Shown piece after piece: positions 1 to 8,790 of a DNA stretch of 64,000 nucleotides. A model generated the notes under the pieces. The model was given only the letters and a program-made list of their open reading frames with translations, did no database searches and was not told where the DNA came from. The translations under genes and the position numbers were made by a program. This stretch comes from CAYPEK01 sp964409645 (lineage in GTDB: Bacteria > UBP15 > UBA6099): assembly GCA_964409645.1 (NCBI GenBank), contig CAYPEK010000001.1, positions 62,001-126,000 on the forward strand, given 5' to 3'. Position 1 is the first letter of the stretch. Every line of letters starts with the position of its first letter.

Positions 1-103
1 GGCGGATTCCGGGGTTGCGGTTTGAAACTCCGGACACCGGGGTAGAATATTAACGGACGGCCCCGCGGAAAAGGCGGATGCCGACGCGAAAAGCCGAAAT
101 CGT
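1..103. other. left edge, no confident gene
   Basis: No confident gene is seen here. An open frame from the window edge runs to a TAA at 51-53 on the plus strand, so the last ~16 codons of an upstream gene could be present, but the piece is too short to identify. The rest is GC-rich spacer ahead of the moxR promoter. Confidence 0.4.
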
Positions 104-132
104 TTGACACCGCCGCGGGCTGTTCTTAGAAT
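104..132 (+). promoter_or_regulatory. sigma70-type promoter of moxR operon
   Basis: A perfect TTGACA -35 (104-109) and a TAGAAT -10 (127-132) are separated by exactly 17 bp. The -10 ends only 8 nt before the ATG at 141, so transcription should start at or within 1-2 nt of the start codon. No Shine-Dalgarno sequence lies before the ATG, which suggests a leaderless mRNA. Confidence 0.75.
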
Positions 133-140
133 CATTTCCT

Positions 141-1082
141 ATGACCGATACAACAGACAAACTAAAAAAGCTCATAGATAATATCGAATCCGTATTTGTC
201 GGGAAACGCGAAACGGTGGAGGCGGCGGTGAACGCCCTTATCAGCAGCGGCCATTTGCTGATCGTCGATCTGCCGGGCGTAGGCAAGACCACGCTCGCGA
301 AGGCGCTCGCCCTCTCGATCGACGGCATCTCGCGACGCATCCAGTTCACGCCTGACCTACTCCCGACCGACATCACCGGCGTCAACATCTATCTTCACGA
401 TAAATGCTCGTTCGAATTCCACAAGGGACCGGTGTTCACGAACGTGCTTCTCGCCGACGAGATCAACCGGGCCACGCCGCGCGTGCAGTCAAGCCTCCTC
501 GAAGCGATGGAGGAGTTTCAGGTCTCGGTGGACGGCTCGACGTACAAACTCGCGCAGCCGTTCGTGGTGATCGCAACGCAGAACCCGGTCGAGATTCAGG
601 GCACGTTTCCGCTGCCCGAAGCACAGCTCGACCGTTTTCTCATATCCGCGGTGATCGGTTATCCGACACGCGAGCAGGAACAACGCATAATGGAGGGCCG
701 CGCGGCGGCCGAGCCGCTTAACTCGCTGCGGCCGGTGATAACGATCGGCGACATCGAGCACATAAAGGAATCGGTGCGTGCCGTCCACATCAGTGAGCCG
801 GTCAAGCAGTACATTCTGGACATCACGGCGGAGACGCGTAAAGGCGACGGCATAATAATAGGCGCCAGCCCGCGCGCTTCGCTCGCGCTCATGCGCACCG
901 CTCGCGCAAATGCGCTCATCTCCGGCCGCGACTTCGCGACACCGGAAGACGTGAAAGCGCTCGCGAAACCCACGCTCGCGCACCGCCTGATCCTGCGCGG
1001 CGCAACACGTCTGAACCTCGAAAACAGCCGCGCCGCGCTCGACGCCATTCTAAACGAAATACCGGTACCGCGCCCGAGGTGA
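141..1082 (+). CDS. MoxR family AAA+ ATPase
   Basis: A 313-aa MoxR-type AAA+ ATPase, a cytoplasmic chaperone-like motor thought to remodel or activate partner proteins. The Walker A loop DLPGVGKTT lies at about residues 43-51, the Walker B/DExx stretch LLADEINRA at about 97-105, the sensor-1 segment ATQNP at about 146, and a C-terminal lid domain follows. Length is typical of the family. It is first in a three-gene operon with a DUF58 protein (4 bp downstream) and a transglutaminase-like membrane protein, a widespread arrangement in which MoxR and DUF58 work together. There is no ribosome binding site before the ATG and the promoter -10 box is 8 nt upstream, so translation is probably leaderless. 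The family assignment is secure; the client protein is unknown. Confidence 0.95.
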   Translation: MTDTTDKLKKLIDNIESVFVGKRETVEAAVNALISSGHLLIVDLPGVGKTTLAKALALSIDGISRRIQFTPDLLPTDITGVNIYLHDKCSFEFHKGPVFTNVLLADEINRATPRVQSSLLEAMEEFQVSVDGSTYKLAQPFVVIATQNPVEIQGTFPLPEAQLDRFLISAVIGYPTREQEQRIMEGRAAAEPLNSLRPVITIGDIEHIKESVRAVHISEPVKQYILDITAETRKGDGIIIGASPRASLALMRTARANALISGRDFATPEDVKALAKPTLAHRLILRGATRLNLENSRAALDAILNEIPVPRPR

Positions 1083-1086
1083 TCGT

Positions 1087-2109
1087 ATGCGCATAATCAA
1101 ACGCATCGAACCGTTCGGGCGTCTGATATTCCTTGCGATATGGATTTCGCTGCTGTTCGCGATCGCCACAAACATTCAGGCCGGCTGGCTCTACGTCGTT
1201 ATCTCATTCCTGATAATCCTCGGCATAGCGTCCGCCGCGATCTCCGTCAGGTCGCTGCACGGAATAAAGGTCGGCATTTCGCTTCCGGAACTCTGCGGGC
1301 GCGGCGAACCCGCCACGGCCGTCGTCACTATAGAAAACCCCGGCCGGTTCAGCCGCCAGATGATCCGCGTCGAATTGCCGAACAGCGATCAAAACGGCGT
1401 CACGTTCGACCCGCCGAACCTGCTCGCGACGTCCATACCGGCGCGATCGAGCGTGAGGATGAACGCGCGGTTCGTGCCGGCGCGCAGAGGCCCCGCGAGA
1501 ATCGAGTCGGCAACCGTAAGTTGCAGCGGCCCGACCGGCCTCTACACGAAACGCCGCGGATTTCGCGCATCCGTTTCAACGCTGGTCTATCCTAAGATAA
1601 TAATATCGGACGGCGAAGCGCTCGCGGCCGAGGCCTCACAGGAATCCTCGCCGCTCAACAGGCGGCTCATCATGGAAGACCCCTATCATTACAGCCTGCG
1701 CGAGTACGTGCCCGGAGACAGCCTTCGGCGCATCCACTGGAAACTGACCGCAAAACGGAACGAGCCGATAGTCCGCGTGAACGAGAGCAAAACGTTTGGC
1801 CTTTCCGGGATATACATAGACAACATCCGCAGCCGCTACCACTCCGAAGAAGACTTTGAGAAGTTACTCGAGCAGGCGGCGTCGCTCGCGCGGCATTTGC
1901 TGTTCGAGCGCGGAATGAGCGTGACGCTCTCCGCGGCGGCCGCTCCCGAGCTGACGGTCGAAACACATGAGATGTGGGAAAATGCACTGCGCTGGTTCGC
2001 GCTTATACGGCTCGAAGAGACAGCGGCCGAGAAGAACGGCGAAACCGGCATATCCGAAAACGCGGAGTTTGTGTTCGGGCCCGGCGCGGACACCGCGCCT
2101 GTTGCCTGA
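1087..2109 (+). CDS. DUF58 domain-containing protein
   Basis: A 340-aa membrane-anchored DUF58 protein. Two closely spaced hydrophobic segments lie at about residues 10-55, followed by a beta-rich region and the DUF58 signature around residues 200-235, where LREYVPGDSLRRIHWKLTA matches the conserved R-x-Y-x-PGD-x2-R-x-I-x-W block. The family resembles a von Willebrand A fold and is almost always encoded next to moxR, as here (4 bp after moxR, 11 bp before the transglutaminase gene). The sequence stops soon after the VWA-like part, so it is a standard-size version. Function is inferred from context: a membrane partner of the MoxR ATPase, possibly in envelope stress or protein maturation. Confidence 0.9.
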   Translation: MRIIKRIEPFGRLIFLAIWISLLFAIATNIQAGWLYVVISFLIILGIASAAISVRSLHGIKVGISLPELCGRGEPATAVVTIENPGRFSRQMIRVELPNSDQNGVTFDPPNLLATSIPARSSVRMNARFVPARRGPARIESATVSCSGPTGLYTKRRGFRASVSTLVYPKIIISDGEALAAEASQESSPLNRRLIMEDPYHYSLREYVPGDSLRRIHWKLTAKRNEPIVRVNESKTFGLSGIYIDNIRSRYHSEEDFEKLLEQAASLARHLLFERGMSVTLSAAAAPELTVETHEMWENALRWFALIRLEETAAEKNGETGISENAEFVFGPGADTAPVA

Positions 2110-2120
2110 CGGTTACTTAT

Positions 2121-4274
2121 ATGCTCAAATCGGCGATAAAACTTTTCAACAGCCCGTACCGCCATCCGGAGCAGATCGAACACAGCCTGCCCCTTCGCGC
2201 GCTGACATTCCTCGCGATCGCACTCGGCATGTCCGTCGCGGCGCGGGACACAGAACTATATTTCCCGATGGGCATCGGCCTCGTCGGAATCGCCGCCGGC
2301 TACACCTTCAGCTACTTTCGCCGCATGTACTCGAACTGGTGGATCAAAATCATCATTTCATTCGGCATGCTCGCGGCGGGCTGGATTTACGTCAGCCAGA
2401 TGATATACTCCACACGCTATCACATCGTTGTCCTCACCGAACTGCTCGTTTACCTTCAGGTCATGCACAGTTTCGACCTGCCGCGCCGGCGCGATCTGAT
2501 CTACTCGCTCCTGTCCGCCTTTATGCTCATGTGCATCGGCGGCGTTATGAGCCGGTCGCCCGACTTCGGATTCTTCCTCACCGTTTTTATCATCATGGGG
2601 CTGGCGATGCTCGCCCTGTTCAACTATCAGGAGGCTTCGGAGCGCGCGTCCGTACTTGGCGGCCCGAAAGCGCTCGTCACTTCCGTGCTCCGGCTGCTTC
2701 TCATCGTCGCCCTCGGATTTCCGATTTTCTTCGTGGCGACTCCGCGCCTGCAGACGCACGCGCTCGCCGGGTTGCCGGTATCCGGCCGGATGCGCGAAAA
2801 CCCGGAGCAGTTCAGCGGCGGCCTCCTCTATCCCGACCAACAGCCGGGCGACACCGTCGTCGAGATGCCGCTGAAAGCCACGTCCGACCCGAACGCGTAC
2901 CTCGGCGGCGGCGACTCCTACTTCGGATTCGTGTCGTCGTTCAATCTCAACGCGCGCGGAAGACTTTCGGACAAGCTCATCATGCGCGTAAAAACACCGC
3001 GCGCGGTTTATCACCGCGGACTCGTCTTCGACCGCTTCAACGGCGTCGGCTGGGAGATATCGGACCTCGACGGCAAACACGTCTCCGCCGCCGCGAACAG
3101 CTTCTTCAGCCTGTCGCGCACAGAATATCAGGACTACAATTCCGCATTCATAGACGTTTCGACCGAATATATTTCCTACTACCTCGAAACCGACATGCCC
3201 AACATCATCTATGCGCCATACAGGCCGGACGGCTTGTTCTTCCCCTATTCCATCGTCGTGCTCGACAAGAGCCTGTCGATCCGCGTCCCGGCTCTGTTGC
3301 TGAAAGGCACCGTGTACACAGCGCTCTCCACCATTCCCGCGATGGACATCGACGTTCTCTACCGCGTGCGCCACTTCTCCTGCCCGCCCGAACAGAGGAC
3401 ATTCTGCTCGACCGACCACATCACGCCGAGAACGATGTCGCTCGCCCGCGAAATCACCGGCGGCACGGACCGGGAACTCACCAAAATCATGAAGATACAA
3501 AGCTATCTCATGAACAAATATAAATACGACATGAACGCGCCCCGCGCCCCGCGCGGAGGCAACACTGTCGATTATTTCCTGTTCGAATCCAAGAGCGGCT
3601 TCTGCGAACACTTCGCGAGCGCGATGGCCGTGCTCGCCCGCGCGTCGGGAATCCCTTCGCGCATCGTCACCGGTTTCGCTCCCGGTGATTACAATCCGTT
3701 CACGGGCTTCTTCGACGTGCACGGCACCGATGCCCATGCTTGGGTGGAAATCTACTTCCCTATCGTCGGCTGGGTAACATTCGATCCGACTCCCGGCGGC
3801 TCAAACGGCCCCGTCATAATGAAGGAAACAAACCCGCTGACATTCTTCCTCGATAAGTACTTCATCGCTGCCGGAGTTGTAGCCATATCGATGTGGAACA
3901 AGCTCCGTATGAAGATAGGAATCGCGGGAATCGCCGCCGGGGCAGCGCTCATCGTTTTGATTATCCTTCTTGTGGCCGTCAAACTCGTGCGGCTCGCGAG
4001 GGAAAGCGCCGGCGGCCCGCGCGCCGCCGCGTACAGACTCACCGGCGCCAACCGCGAAGTCGCGAAGATTATGTACTCTGTCATGCGTCGCCGTAACGCA
4101 ACAGCCTCCGCGCCCGCGGACGAGCTCGAATCCGCGTTCCCCGAGCACGCACGCGAAAAATACCGGCGGCTCGCCGGAATCTACAACCGCGCCGCGTTCG
4201 GCCCCGGCCCGGTCCCGGATTCAGACCTCCGCGACGCCCGCTCACTCAAAAAAGATTTGCTTAAAGTCAAATAG
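2121..4274 (+). CDS. TgpA-like transglutaminase membrane protein
   Basis: A 717-aa protein of the TgpA type. The ATG at 2121 was chosen because it gives the usual start just before the first membrane helices and avoids overlapping the DUF58 gene; a longer open frame upstream is out of character. The N-terminal third has about six hydrophobic helices (DUF3488-like), then an extracytoplasmic region with a transglutaminase-core domain: the catalytic Cys is in SGFCEHFASA, the His in DAHAWVEIYF and the Asp in TFDPTPG. One more membrane helix follows, and then a short C-terminal DUF4129-like tail. It closes the moxR-DUF58-tgpA operon. The family acts as a periplasmic protease or transglutaminase of unknown substrate. 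Confidence 0.9.
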   Translation: MLKSAIKLFNSPYRHPEQIEHSLPLRALTFLAIALGMSVAARDTELYFPMGIGLVGIAAGYTFSYFRRMYSNWWIKIIISFGMLAAGWIYVSQMIYSTRYHIVVLTELLVYLQVMHSFDLPRRRDLIYSLLSAFMLMCIGGVMSRSPDFGFFLTVFIIMGLAMLALFNYQEASERASVLGGPKALVTSVLRLLLIVALGFPIFFVATPRLQTHALAGLPVSGRMRENPEQFSGGLLYPDQQPGDTVVEMPLKATSDPNAYLGGGDSYFGFVSSFNLNARGRLSDKLIMRVKTPRAVYHRGLVFDRFNGVGWEISDLDGKHVSAAANSFFSLSRTEYQDYNSAFIDVSTEYISYYLETDMPNIIYAPYRPDGLFFPYSIVVLDKSLSIRVPALLLKGTVYTALSTIPAMDIDVLYRVRHFSCPPEQRTFCSTDHITPRTMSLAREITGGTDRELTKIMKIQSYLMNKYKYDMNAPRAPRGGNTVDYFLFESKSGFCEHFASAMAVLARASGIPSRIVTGFAPGDYNPFTGFFDVHGTDAHAWVEIYFPIVGWVTFDPTPGGSNGPVIMKETNPLTFFLDKYFIAAGVVAISMWNKLRMKIGIAGIAAGAALIVLIILLVAVKLVRLARESAGGPRAAAYRLTGANREVAKIMYSVMRRRNATASAPADELESAFPEHAREKYRRLAGIYNRAAFGPGPVPDSDLRDARSLKKDLLKVK

Positions 4275-4365
4275 TGTTATGTGTAAAAATCTTTTTATTA
4301 CAAAACCTTAAAACGTATTTCCTTAAAATGCTTGCCGAAAGTAAATACCGCAACAGCCGGTTCAA

Positions 4366-6360
4366 TTATCCTATCAATTCTTTCAGCTTATTTTCATCGA
4401 TGACGGGTACGCCGAGTTTTTCTGCATTGTCGCGTTTCGAGCCGGGGTCTTCACCGCAGAGGACGTAACTAGTTTTTTTAGAGACGCTCGACGAGACGCG
4501 GCCTCCCGCGTTCTCTATCTCTCGCTTTATCTCGTCGCGCGGACGGCTCAGCGTGCCGGTGATGACAAACGTCAACCCATCGAGCGGACGCGGACCTGCC
4601 TCGCGCTTCTCCTCCTCCATCTTCAACCCCGCCTCGCGCAGTTTCTCTATCACCTTTTTCGAGCTCTCCTGCGCGAAGAACTCCCGAATGCTTTCCGCGA
4701 CCGTCGGGCCGATGTCGGACACCGCCGTGAGCTGCGCTTCGTCCGCTGCCGCGAGCGCCTCTATCGAACAAAACGCCTCCGCGAGAAGCTGTCCAGTCCG
4801 CTGGCCGACGTGCCTTATCCCGAGTGCGAATATGAGACGCGAAAGCGGCGCGTTCTTGCTCTTCTCGATGCCCGCGATTACGTTCTCCGCCGATTTGTCC
4901 GCCATGCGTTCGAGCTCAACGAGCTGTTCCTTCTTTAACGAGTACAGGTCGCCGAAATCGTGGACGAGGCCGCCATCGACGAGCTGGTTTATGAGGCTCG
5001 GTCCGAGATTTTCGATGTCCATCGCCTGCCGCGATGTGAAGTGCTGGAGCCGCTCACGTATTTGCGCGTCGCAGAACGCGTTCGGGCAGCGGTAGTCCGC
5101 CTCTTCCTCCTCGCGCAACGCGGGCGTGCCGCACACCGGGCAGCTCTTCGGGAACTCGTATTCCGGCTCGGCGCCCGTGCGTTTTTCTTTCAGCACGGAA
5201 ATGATCTGAGGAATGATCTCGCCCGCCTTGCGCACGAGAACAGTATCACCCTCACGAATGTCGAGCCTCTTTATTTCGTCCTCGTTGTGGAGGGTTGCAC
5301 GTTTCACGATGGTGCCGGAAAGCAAAATCGGTTCGAGGTTCGCAACCGGCGTGAGCTTGCCCGTTCGGCCGACCTGTACCTCAATGCTGAGAACCTTGGT
5401 AGGTTTCTGCTCGGGGGGATATTTGAACGCGATCGCGTATCGCGGGTGGTGACTCGTCACGCCGATCGACCTCTGCTGCGCGAGGCTGTTCAGCTTAATC
5501 ACCATGCCGTCCGTCTCGTATTCCAGCTCGCTTCGCCGCGAGTCCCATTCGGCGATGTGCGCCGCGAGTTCTTCGAACGACGCGCAGACTTTATAGTGCG
5601 GCTCGACACGCAGGCCGAACGACTTGATCTGTTCGAGGCATTCCGAATGCGACGCCCGCATCAGGTCGTCTCGTCTTCTCAGCCAGTAAAGAAAAATGTT
5701 CAGCGGGCGCTTGGCCGTCGTTTTCGGATCGAGCAGTTTGAGCGAGCCGGCGGTGGCGTTTCGCGGATTGGCAAACTGCTGCTCGCCTGCGGCCGCGCGC
5801 TCCTCGTTCATTCTTTCGAAATCGCCGCGCGGCATGTACACCTCGCCGCGCACCTCGATCTCCTCGTCCGGTTCGAAATCGCCGTTCAGCCTGAGCGGCA
5901 CGGAACGGATTGTTCTCACGTTCGCGGTGATGTCGTCTCCTGTGCGGCCATTGCCGCGCGTCGCGCCGCGCACGAGCACCCCGCCGCGGTAAAGCAGCGA
6001 AACGCTCACTCCGTCTATCTTAAGTTCGGCAACGTACTCGATTCTGTCGTCCGCGGGAAGCGCCTTGCGCACACGCTGGTCGAACTCCGCGAGGTCGTCG
6101 ATGCTGTACGAGTTGTCGAGCGAGAGCATGGGCGACGCGTGCTCGACCTGCTCGAAACCTTCGAGCGGTTCGCCGCCGACTTTTTGCGTCGGCGAGTCCG
6201 GCGACGCGAACTCCGGGTACTGCTCCTCGAGTTTTTTAAGCAGCGTGAAGAGCTGGTCGTAATCGTAATCGGATATCACCTGCGCATCTTCGACGTAGTA
6301 GCGCCGGTTGTGCTCCTCAATCACTTTGCGAAGATCGTTTATCTCGCGTTCCGGGTCCAT
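4366..6360 (-). CDS. ligA: NAD-dependent DNA ligase LigA
   Basis: A 664-aa NAD+-dependent DNA ligase that seals nicks during replication and repair. Domains are in the standard order: the Ia domain with Tyr pairs near residue 20; the adenylation domain with the active-site lysine in AELKIDGVSVS (about residue 112); an OB fold; a four-cysteine zinc finger (CPVC...C...C at about 402-425); helix-hairpin-helix repeats (for example FALGIRHVGQRT); and a C-terminal BRCT domain from about residue 590. Length is normal for LigA. An AAGGG ribosome binding site precedes the ATG. The gene upstream (7081-6374) is only 13 bp away on the same strand, so the two are probably cotranscribed. Confidence 0.97.
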   Translation of the reverse strand: MDPEREINDLRKVIEEHNRRYYVEDAQVISDYDYDQLFTLLKKLEEQYPEFASPDSPTQKVGGEPLEGFEQVEHASPMLSLDNSYSIDDLAEFDQRVRKALPADDRIEYVAELKIDGVSVSLLYRGGVLVRGATRGNGRTGDDITANVRTIRSVPLRLNGDFEPDEEIEVRGEVYMPRGDFERMNEERAAAGEQQFANPRNATAGSLKLLDPKTTAKRPLNIFLYWLRRRDDLMRASHSECLEQIKSFGLRVEPHYKVCASFEELAAHIAEWDSRRSELEYETDGMVIKLNSLAQQRSIGVTSHHPRYAIAFKYPPEQKPTKVLSIEVQVGRTGKLTPVANLEPILLSGTIVKRATLHNEDEIKRLDIREGDTVLVRKAGEIIPQIISVLKEKRTGAEPEYEFPKSCPVCGTPALREEEEADYRCPNAFCDAQIRERLQHFTSRQAMDIENLGPSLINQLVDGGLVHDFGDLYSLKKEQLVELERMADKSAENVIAGIEKSKNAPLSRLIFALGIRHVGQRTGQLLAEAFCSIEALAAADEAQLTAVSDIGPTVAESIREFFAQESSKKVIEKLREAGLKMEEEKREAGPRPLDGLTFVITGTLSRPRDEIKREIENAGGRVSSSVSKKTSYVLCGEDPGSKRDNAEKLGVPVIDENKLKELIG

Positions 6361-6373
6361 CGCATCCCTTTCT

Positions 6374-7081
6374 TCATTCGTACTTAACGAACGGCTTCCT
6401 GTCTATTTTAACTCCGAACATGCGGCCGATATAGTCCAGCTCGCGATAGTGAAGAGCGAGCCTGAACTCTTCGAGCCTGTCTTTATGGCCGTGAAAAGTA
6501 TGGTAAGTGCCCGCCGCGAGGTCCAGCAGATCGCTGTTGCGTATCAGCATCTTCGGCACGAGGTTCAGTATCTGTTCGAGATTCATCGGGATGTACTTCA
6601 CAACCGCCTCGCCGAAGTAGAACGCCTCGTACGCGTAATCGAACTGGCGCTCGTGATCGTTCTGGCCGGATGTCTCTCGGCATAGCGCAAAATACGCCTC
6701 CTCGTCGAGTTCCGCCGGGAGCGGCCCGCGCGAGCATATCGCCTCCGCGACCCGCCGGTTCAATGCATCGACCTCTTTTTCGAGCGCGTACACCTGATTC
6801 ATTATGCGGATCGAGTCGGGATGAAGAATCAGTCTCAGAATGGGACTTCTCGCTATTCGGGAATAAGTGCGGTTGCGTGCGCTGAAGCGCGCGCGCGCGT
6901 CCGGCGGCGGATACAGCAGGCCGAAAAAGTAATCGCGCAGTTCGGTGTAGCCGCTGAAGTCCTCGTACGTCTTCTCGATGCGCCGCCGCTGGTGGTTGTA
7001 GATCAGCAACTCAGCCGCGCGAATGCAGTCGGAGCCCGCCGCCTCCGAAAAACTCCTCTGTCCGTTTGACTCAACCAACAC
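6374..7081 (-). CDS. hypothetical protein upstream of ligA
   Basis: A 235-aa soluble, mostly helical protein with many charged and aromatic residues. I recognise no family. The reading frame is open with codon use like its neighbours, and it ends 13 bp before ligA on the same strand, which supports a real, cotranscribed gene. The start at 7081 is a GTG; no strong ribosome binding site is seen beyond GGTGAT touching it, so the true start may be a little further in. A TATAAT-like sequence lies about 24 nt upstream of the GTG. There are no signal peptide, membrane helices or cysteine motifs. A role in DNA metabolism with LigA is only a guess from position. Confidence 0.7.
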   Translation of the reverse strand: MLVESNGQRSFSEAAGSDCIRAAELLIYNHQRRRIEKTYEDFSGYTELRDYFFGLLYPPPDARARFSARNRTYSRIARSPILRLILHPDSIRIMNQVYALEKEVDALNRRVAEAICSRGPLPAELDEEAYFALCRETSGQNDHERQFDYAYEAFYFGEAVVKYIPMNLEQILNLVPKMLIRNSDLLDLAAGTYHTFHGHKDRLEEFRLALHYRELDYIGRMFGVKIDRKPFVKYE

Positions 7082-7174
7082 ATCACCGCAAGCAAATATA
7101 ATGAAATTATAATCATAGCATGTGACAAAATTGCGTTCAAAACCGGTGAGGAAATATTTGATCGAAAGGCCGTG

Positions 7175-7657
7175 TCAGCGGAGTTTCTTTTTAAACTTCC
7201 CGCTTTTGCCGCCTTCCTTTTCGAGAAGGAAGAACGGGCCGAGCTCGATGTCCTTGCGGAGCGCCTTGCACATGTCGTAAACGGTGAGCGCGGCAACCGT
7301 CGCGGCGGTCAGCGCTTCCATCTCGACGCCCGTGCGGTCGAGAGCCTTAACTTCCGCGCTTATCTCGATATCGCCGGTGACAAAATCCGGAATGAAGTCG
7401 ATTTTCACATTCGTGATCCTGAGCGGATGGCAGAGCGGGATAAGGTCATGGGTTCTCTTCGCTGCTTGTATCGCTGCGATACGGGCCACCTGAAGAACGT
7501 CGCCCTTCGGGCCGCCGCCGTCGAGAATTTTCGATAGCAGATCGGGACCGAGCGCGACCTTCCCTCGGGCGACGGCTCTGCGCGCGGTGCGCTCCTTGTC
7601 GGAGACGTCCACCATGCGGGCGCTGCCTTTTTCATCGACGTGCGAAAGTTTCTTCAT
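7175..7657 (-). CDS. moaC: cyclic pyranopterin monophosphate synthase MoaC
   Basis: A 160-aa MoaC, which converts the GTP-derived 3',8-cyclo intermediate (made by MoaA) to cyclic pyranopterin monophosphate in molybdenum cofactor synthesis. The hallmark segments are present: LIPLCHPL at about residue 72, KALDRTGVEMEALTAA at about 108-123 and TVYDMCKALRKDIE at about 128-141. It begins 10 bp after galT on the same strand with no clear ribosome binding site of its own, so it is likely translated by coupling to galT. No other moa or moe gene is in the window, so the pairing with galT looks accidental or lineage-specific. Confidence 0.95.
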   Translation of the reverse strand: MKKLSHVDEKGSARMVDVSDKERTARRAVARGKVALGPDLLSKILDGGGPKGDVLQVARIAAIQAAKRTHDLIPLCHPLRITNVKIDFIPDFVTGDIEISAEVKALDRTGVEMEALTAATVAALTVYDMCKALRKDIELGPFFLLEKEGGKSGKFKKKLR

Positions 7658-7667
7658 AAAGGGCCTG

Positions 7668-8705
7668 TTATGCCGTGCCGTTCAATTTTATTTTTCCGTT
7701 GCCCGGCTTGTCGAGCGACTTGCGAAGAGTCTCTGCCGCGATCTCGGGCGACAGCGGGTTGATGTAGAACCCGGTACCCCATTCGAAACCCGCCACCTGC
7801 GTGAGCCGCGGGATGATTTCGATGTGCCAATGGTAATAATACTGCGTGGGTGTGTTGCACGGCACAGTGTGGATGATGTAATTGTAAGGCGGCTTGCCGA
7901 GCGCCATGTCGAGGCGTTTGATCGACTTCTGGAAGCAGTCCGCGAGCAGAGGAATATCCTTGTCATCGACGAGCGAGAAGTCGTTGACGTGCTTCTTGGG
8001 CAGCAGCCACATTTCATACGGGAACCGCGCGGCGAACGGGCAGAAGGTGATGAAATGCTCGTTTTCCTCGACTACCCGGCGGCCGAACGCGCGCTCTTCG
8101 TCCACCATGTCGCAGAACACGCAGCGATCCTTGAAGTTCAGGTAAGCTTTCGTGCCCTCGATTTCCTCGCTGATGCGTTTGGGGATCGTCGGAGTCGCGA
8201 TAAGCTGCGAGTGCGGATGCATTAGCGACGCGCCGCCCTCGCGGCCGGAGTTGCGGAATATCAATATATATTTGAAACGTTCGTCCTTTTCGAGGTCGAT
8301 CATCCTCTCCCGGTACATCCATACGAGCTCTTCGACATTCGTTATCGGGAGTGTTGAAATCGTGGACATGTGGTTCGGCGTCTCTATGAAAACCTCGTGT
8401 GCGCCCACGCCGCTCATGATGTCGTATATGCCGTATGCGCGCTTGTTCAGCGCGCCTTCGATCGTGAGAGCGGGATATTTGTTCGACACCACGCGCACAC
8501 GCCAGCCGGTAGTGTCCGGTTTCGTGCCGGGCTCGCGAATTGCGGCGATCTCGGGCGGCGTCATTTTCTCGTTGCCGCTGCAGAACGGACAGAAGCCGCT
8601 TGGCTTCATCGGTTCCGCCGGCGTGAAATCCGACGGCCGCTCGCCGCGTTCCGTCGATATTATCACCCAGCGCCCCAGCACCGGGTCTCTTCTCAGTTCG
8701 GACAT
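7668..8705 (-). CDS. galT: galactose-1-phosphate uridylyltransferase (copy 1)
   Basis: A 345-aa HIT-superfamily GalT-like nucleotidyltransferase, which exchanges UMP between UDP-glucose and galactose-1-phosphate in the Leloir pathway. The N-terminal zinc-type pair CPFCSGNE (about residue 38), the active-site motif HPHSQ (about 162-166; the nucleophile is the second His) and the metal/structural motif HWHIEIIPR (about 300) are all present. A second CxxC pair, CVFC, lies at about residue 195. It is preceded by a paralogue on the same strand (8791-9816) and followed by moaC. A perfect 17-bp palindrome lies 17 bp before its start and may be an operator. The natural substrate could be another sugar-1-phosphate, since this subfamily is broad. 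Confidence 0.9.
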   Translation of the reverse strand: MSELRRDPVLGRWVIISTERGERPSDFTPAEPMKPSGFCPFCSGNEKMTPPEIAAIREPGTKPDTTGWRVRVVSNKYPALTIEGALNKRAYGIYDIMSGVGAHEVFIETPNHMSTISTLPITNVEELVWMYRERMIDLEKDERFKYILIFRNSGREGGASLMHPHSQLIATPTIPKRISEEIEGTKAYLNFKDRCVFCDMVDEERAFGRRVVEENEHFITFCPFAARFPYEMWLLPKKHVNDFSLVDDKDIPLLADCFQKSIKRLDMALGKPPYNYIIHTVPCNTPTQYYYHWHIEIIPRLTQVAGFEWGTGFYINPLSPEIAAETLRKSLDKPGNGKIKLNGTA

Positions 8706-8721
8706 AAAACCTCAATCCTCC

Positions 8722-8738
8722 ACGGGATAATATCCCGT
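8722..8738. promoter_or_regulatory. perfect palindrome upstream of galT
   Basis: ACGGGATAATATCCCGT is a perfect inverted repeat (8 bp arms, one central base) in the AT-rich 85-bp spacer between the two galT genes, 17 bp upstream of the galT copy 1 start codon. It lacks a following T-tract in the direction of transcription, so a protein-binding operator is more likely than a terminator. Which regulator would bind is unknown. Confidence 0.5.
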
Positions 8739-8790
8739 TCTATTTAAATGTTTAAACTAATTTTCAATTTATTCAAATTCTCCGGCGGTT

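Noticed and set aside
1967..3523. Long plus-strand open frame of 518 codons overlapping tgpA in another frame
   Set aside because: It is rich in Arg, Pro and His with no domain, as expected for an out-of-frame reading of GC-rich coding DNA; the TgpA frame has catalytic motifs and helices.
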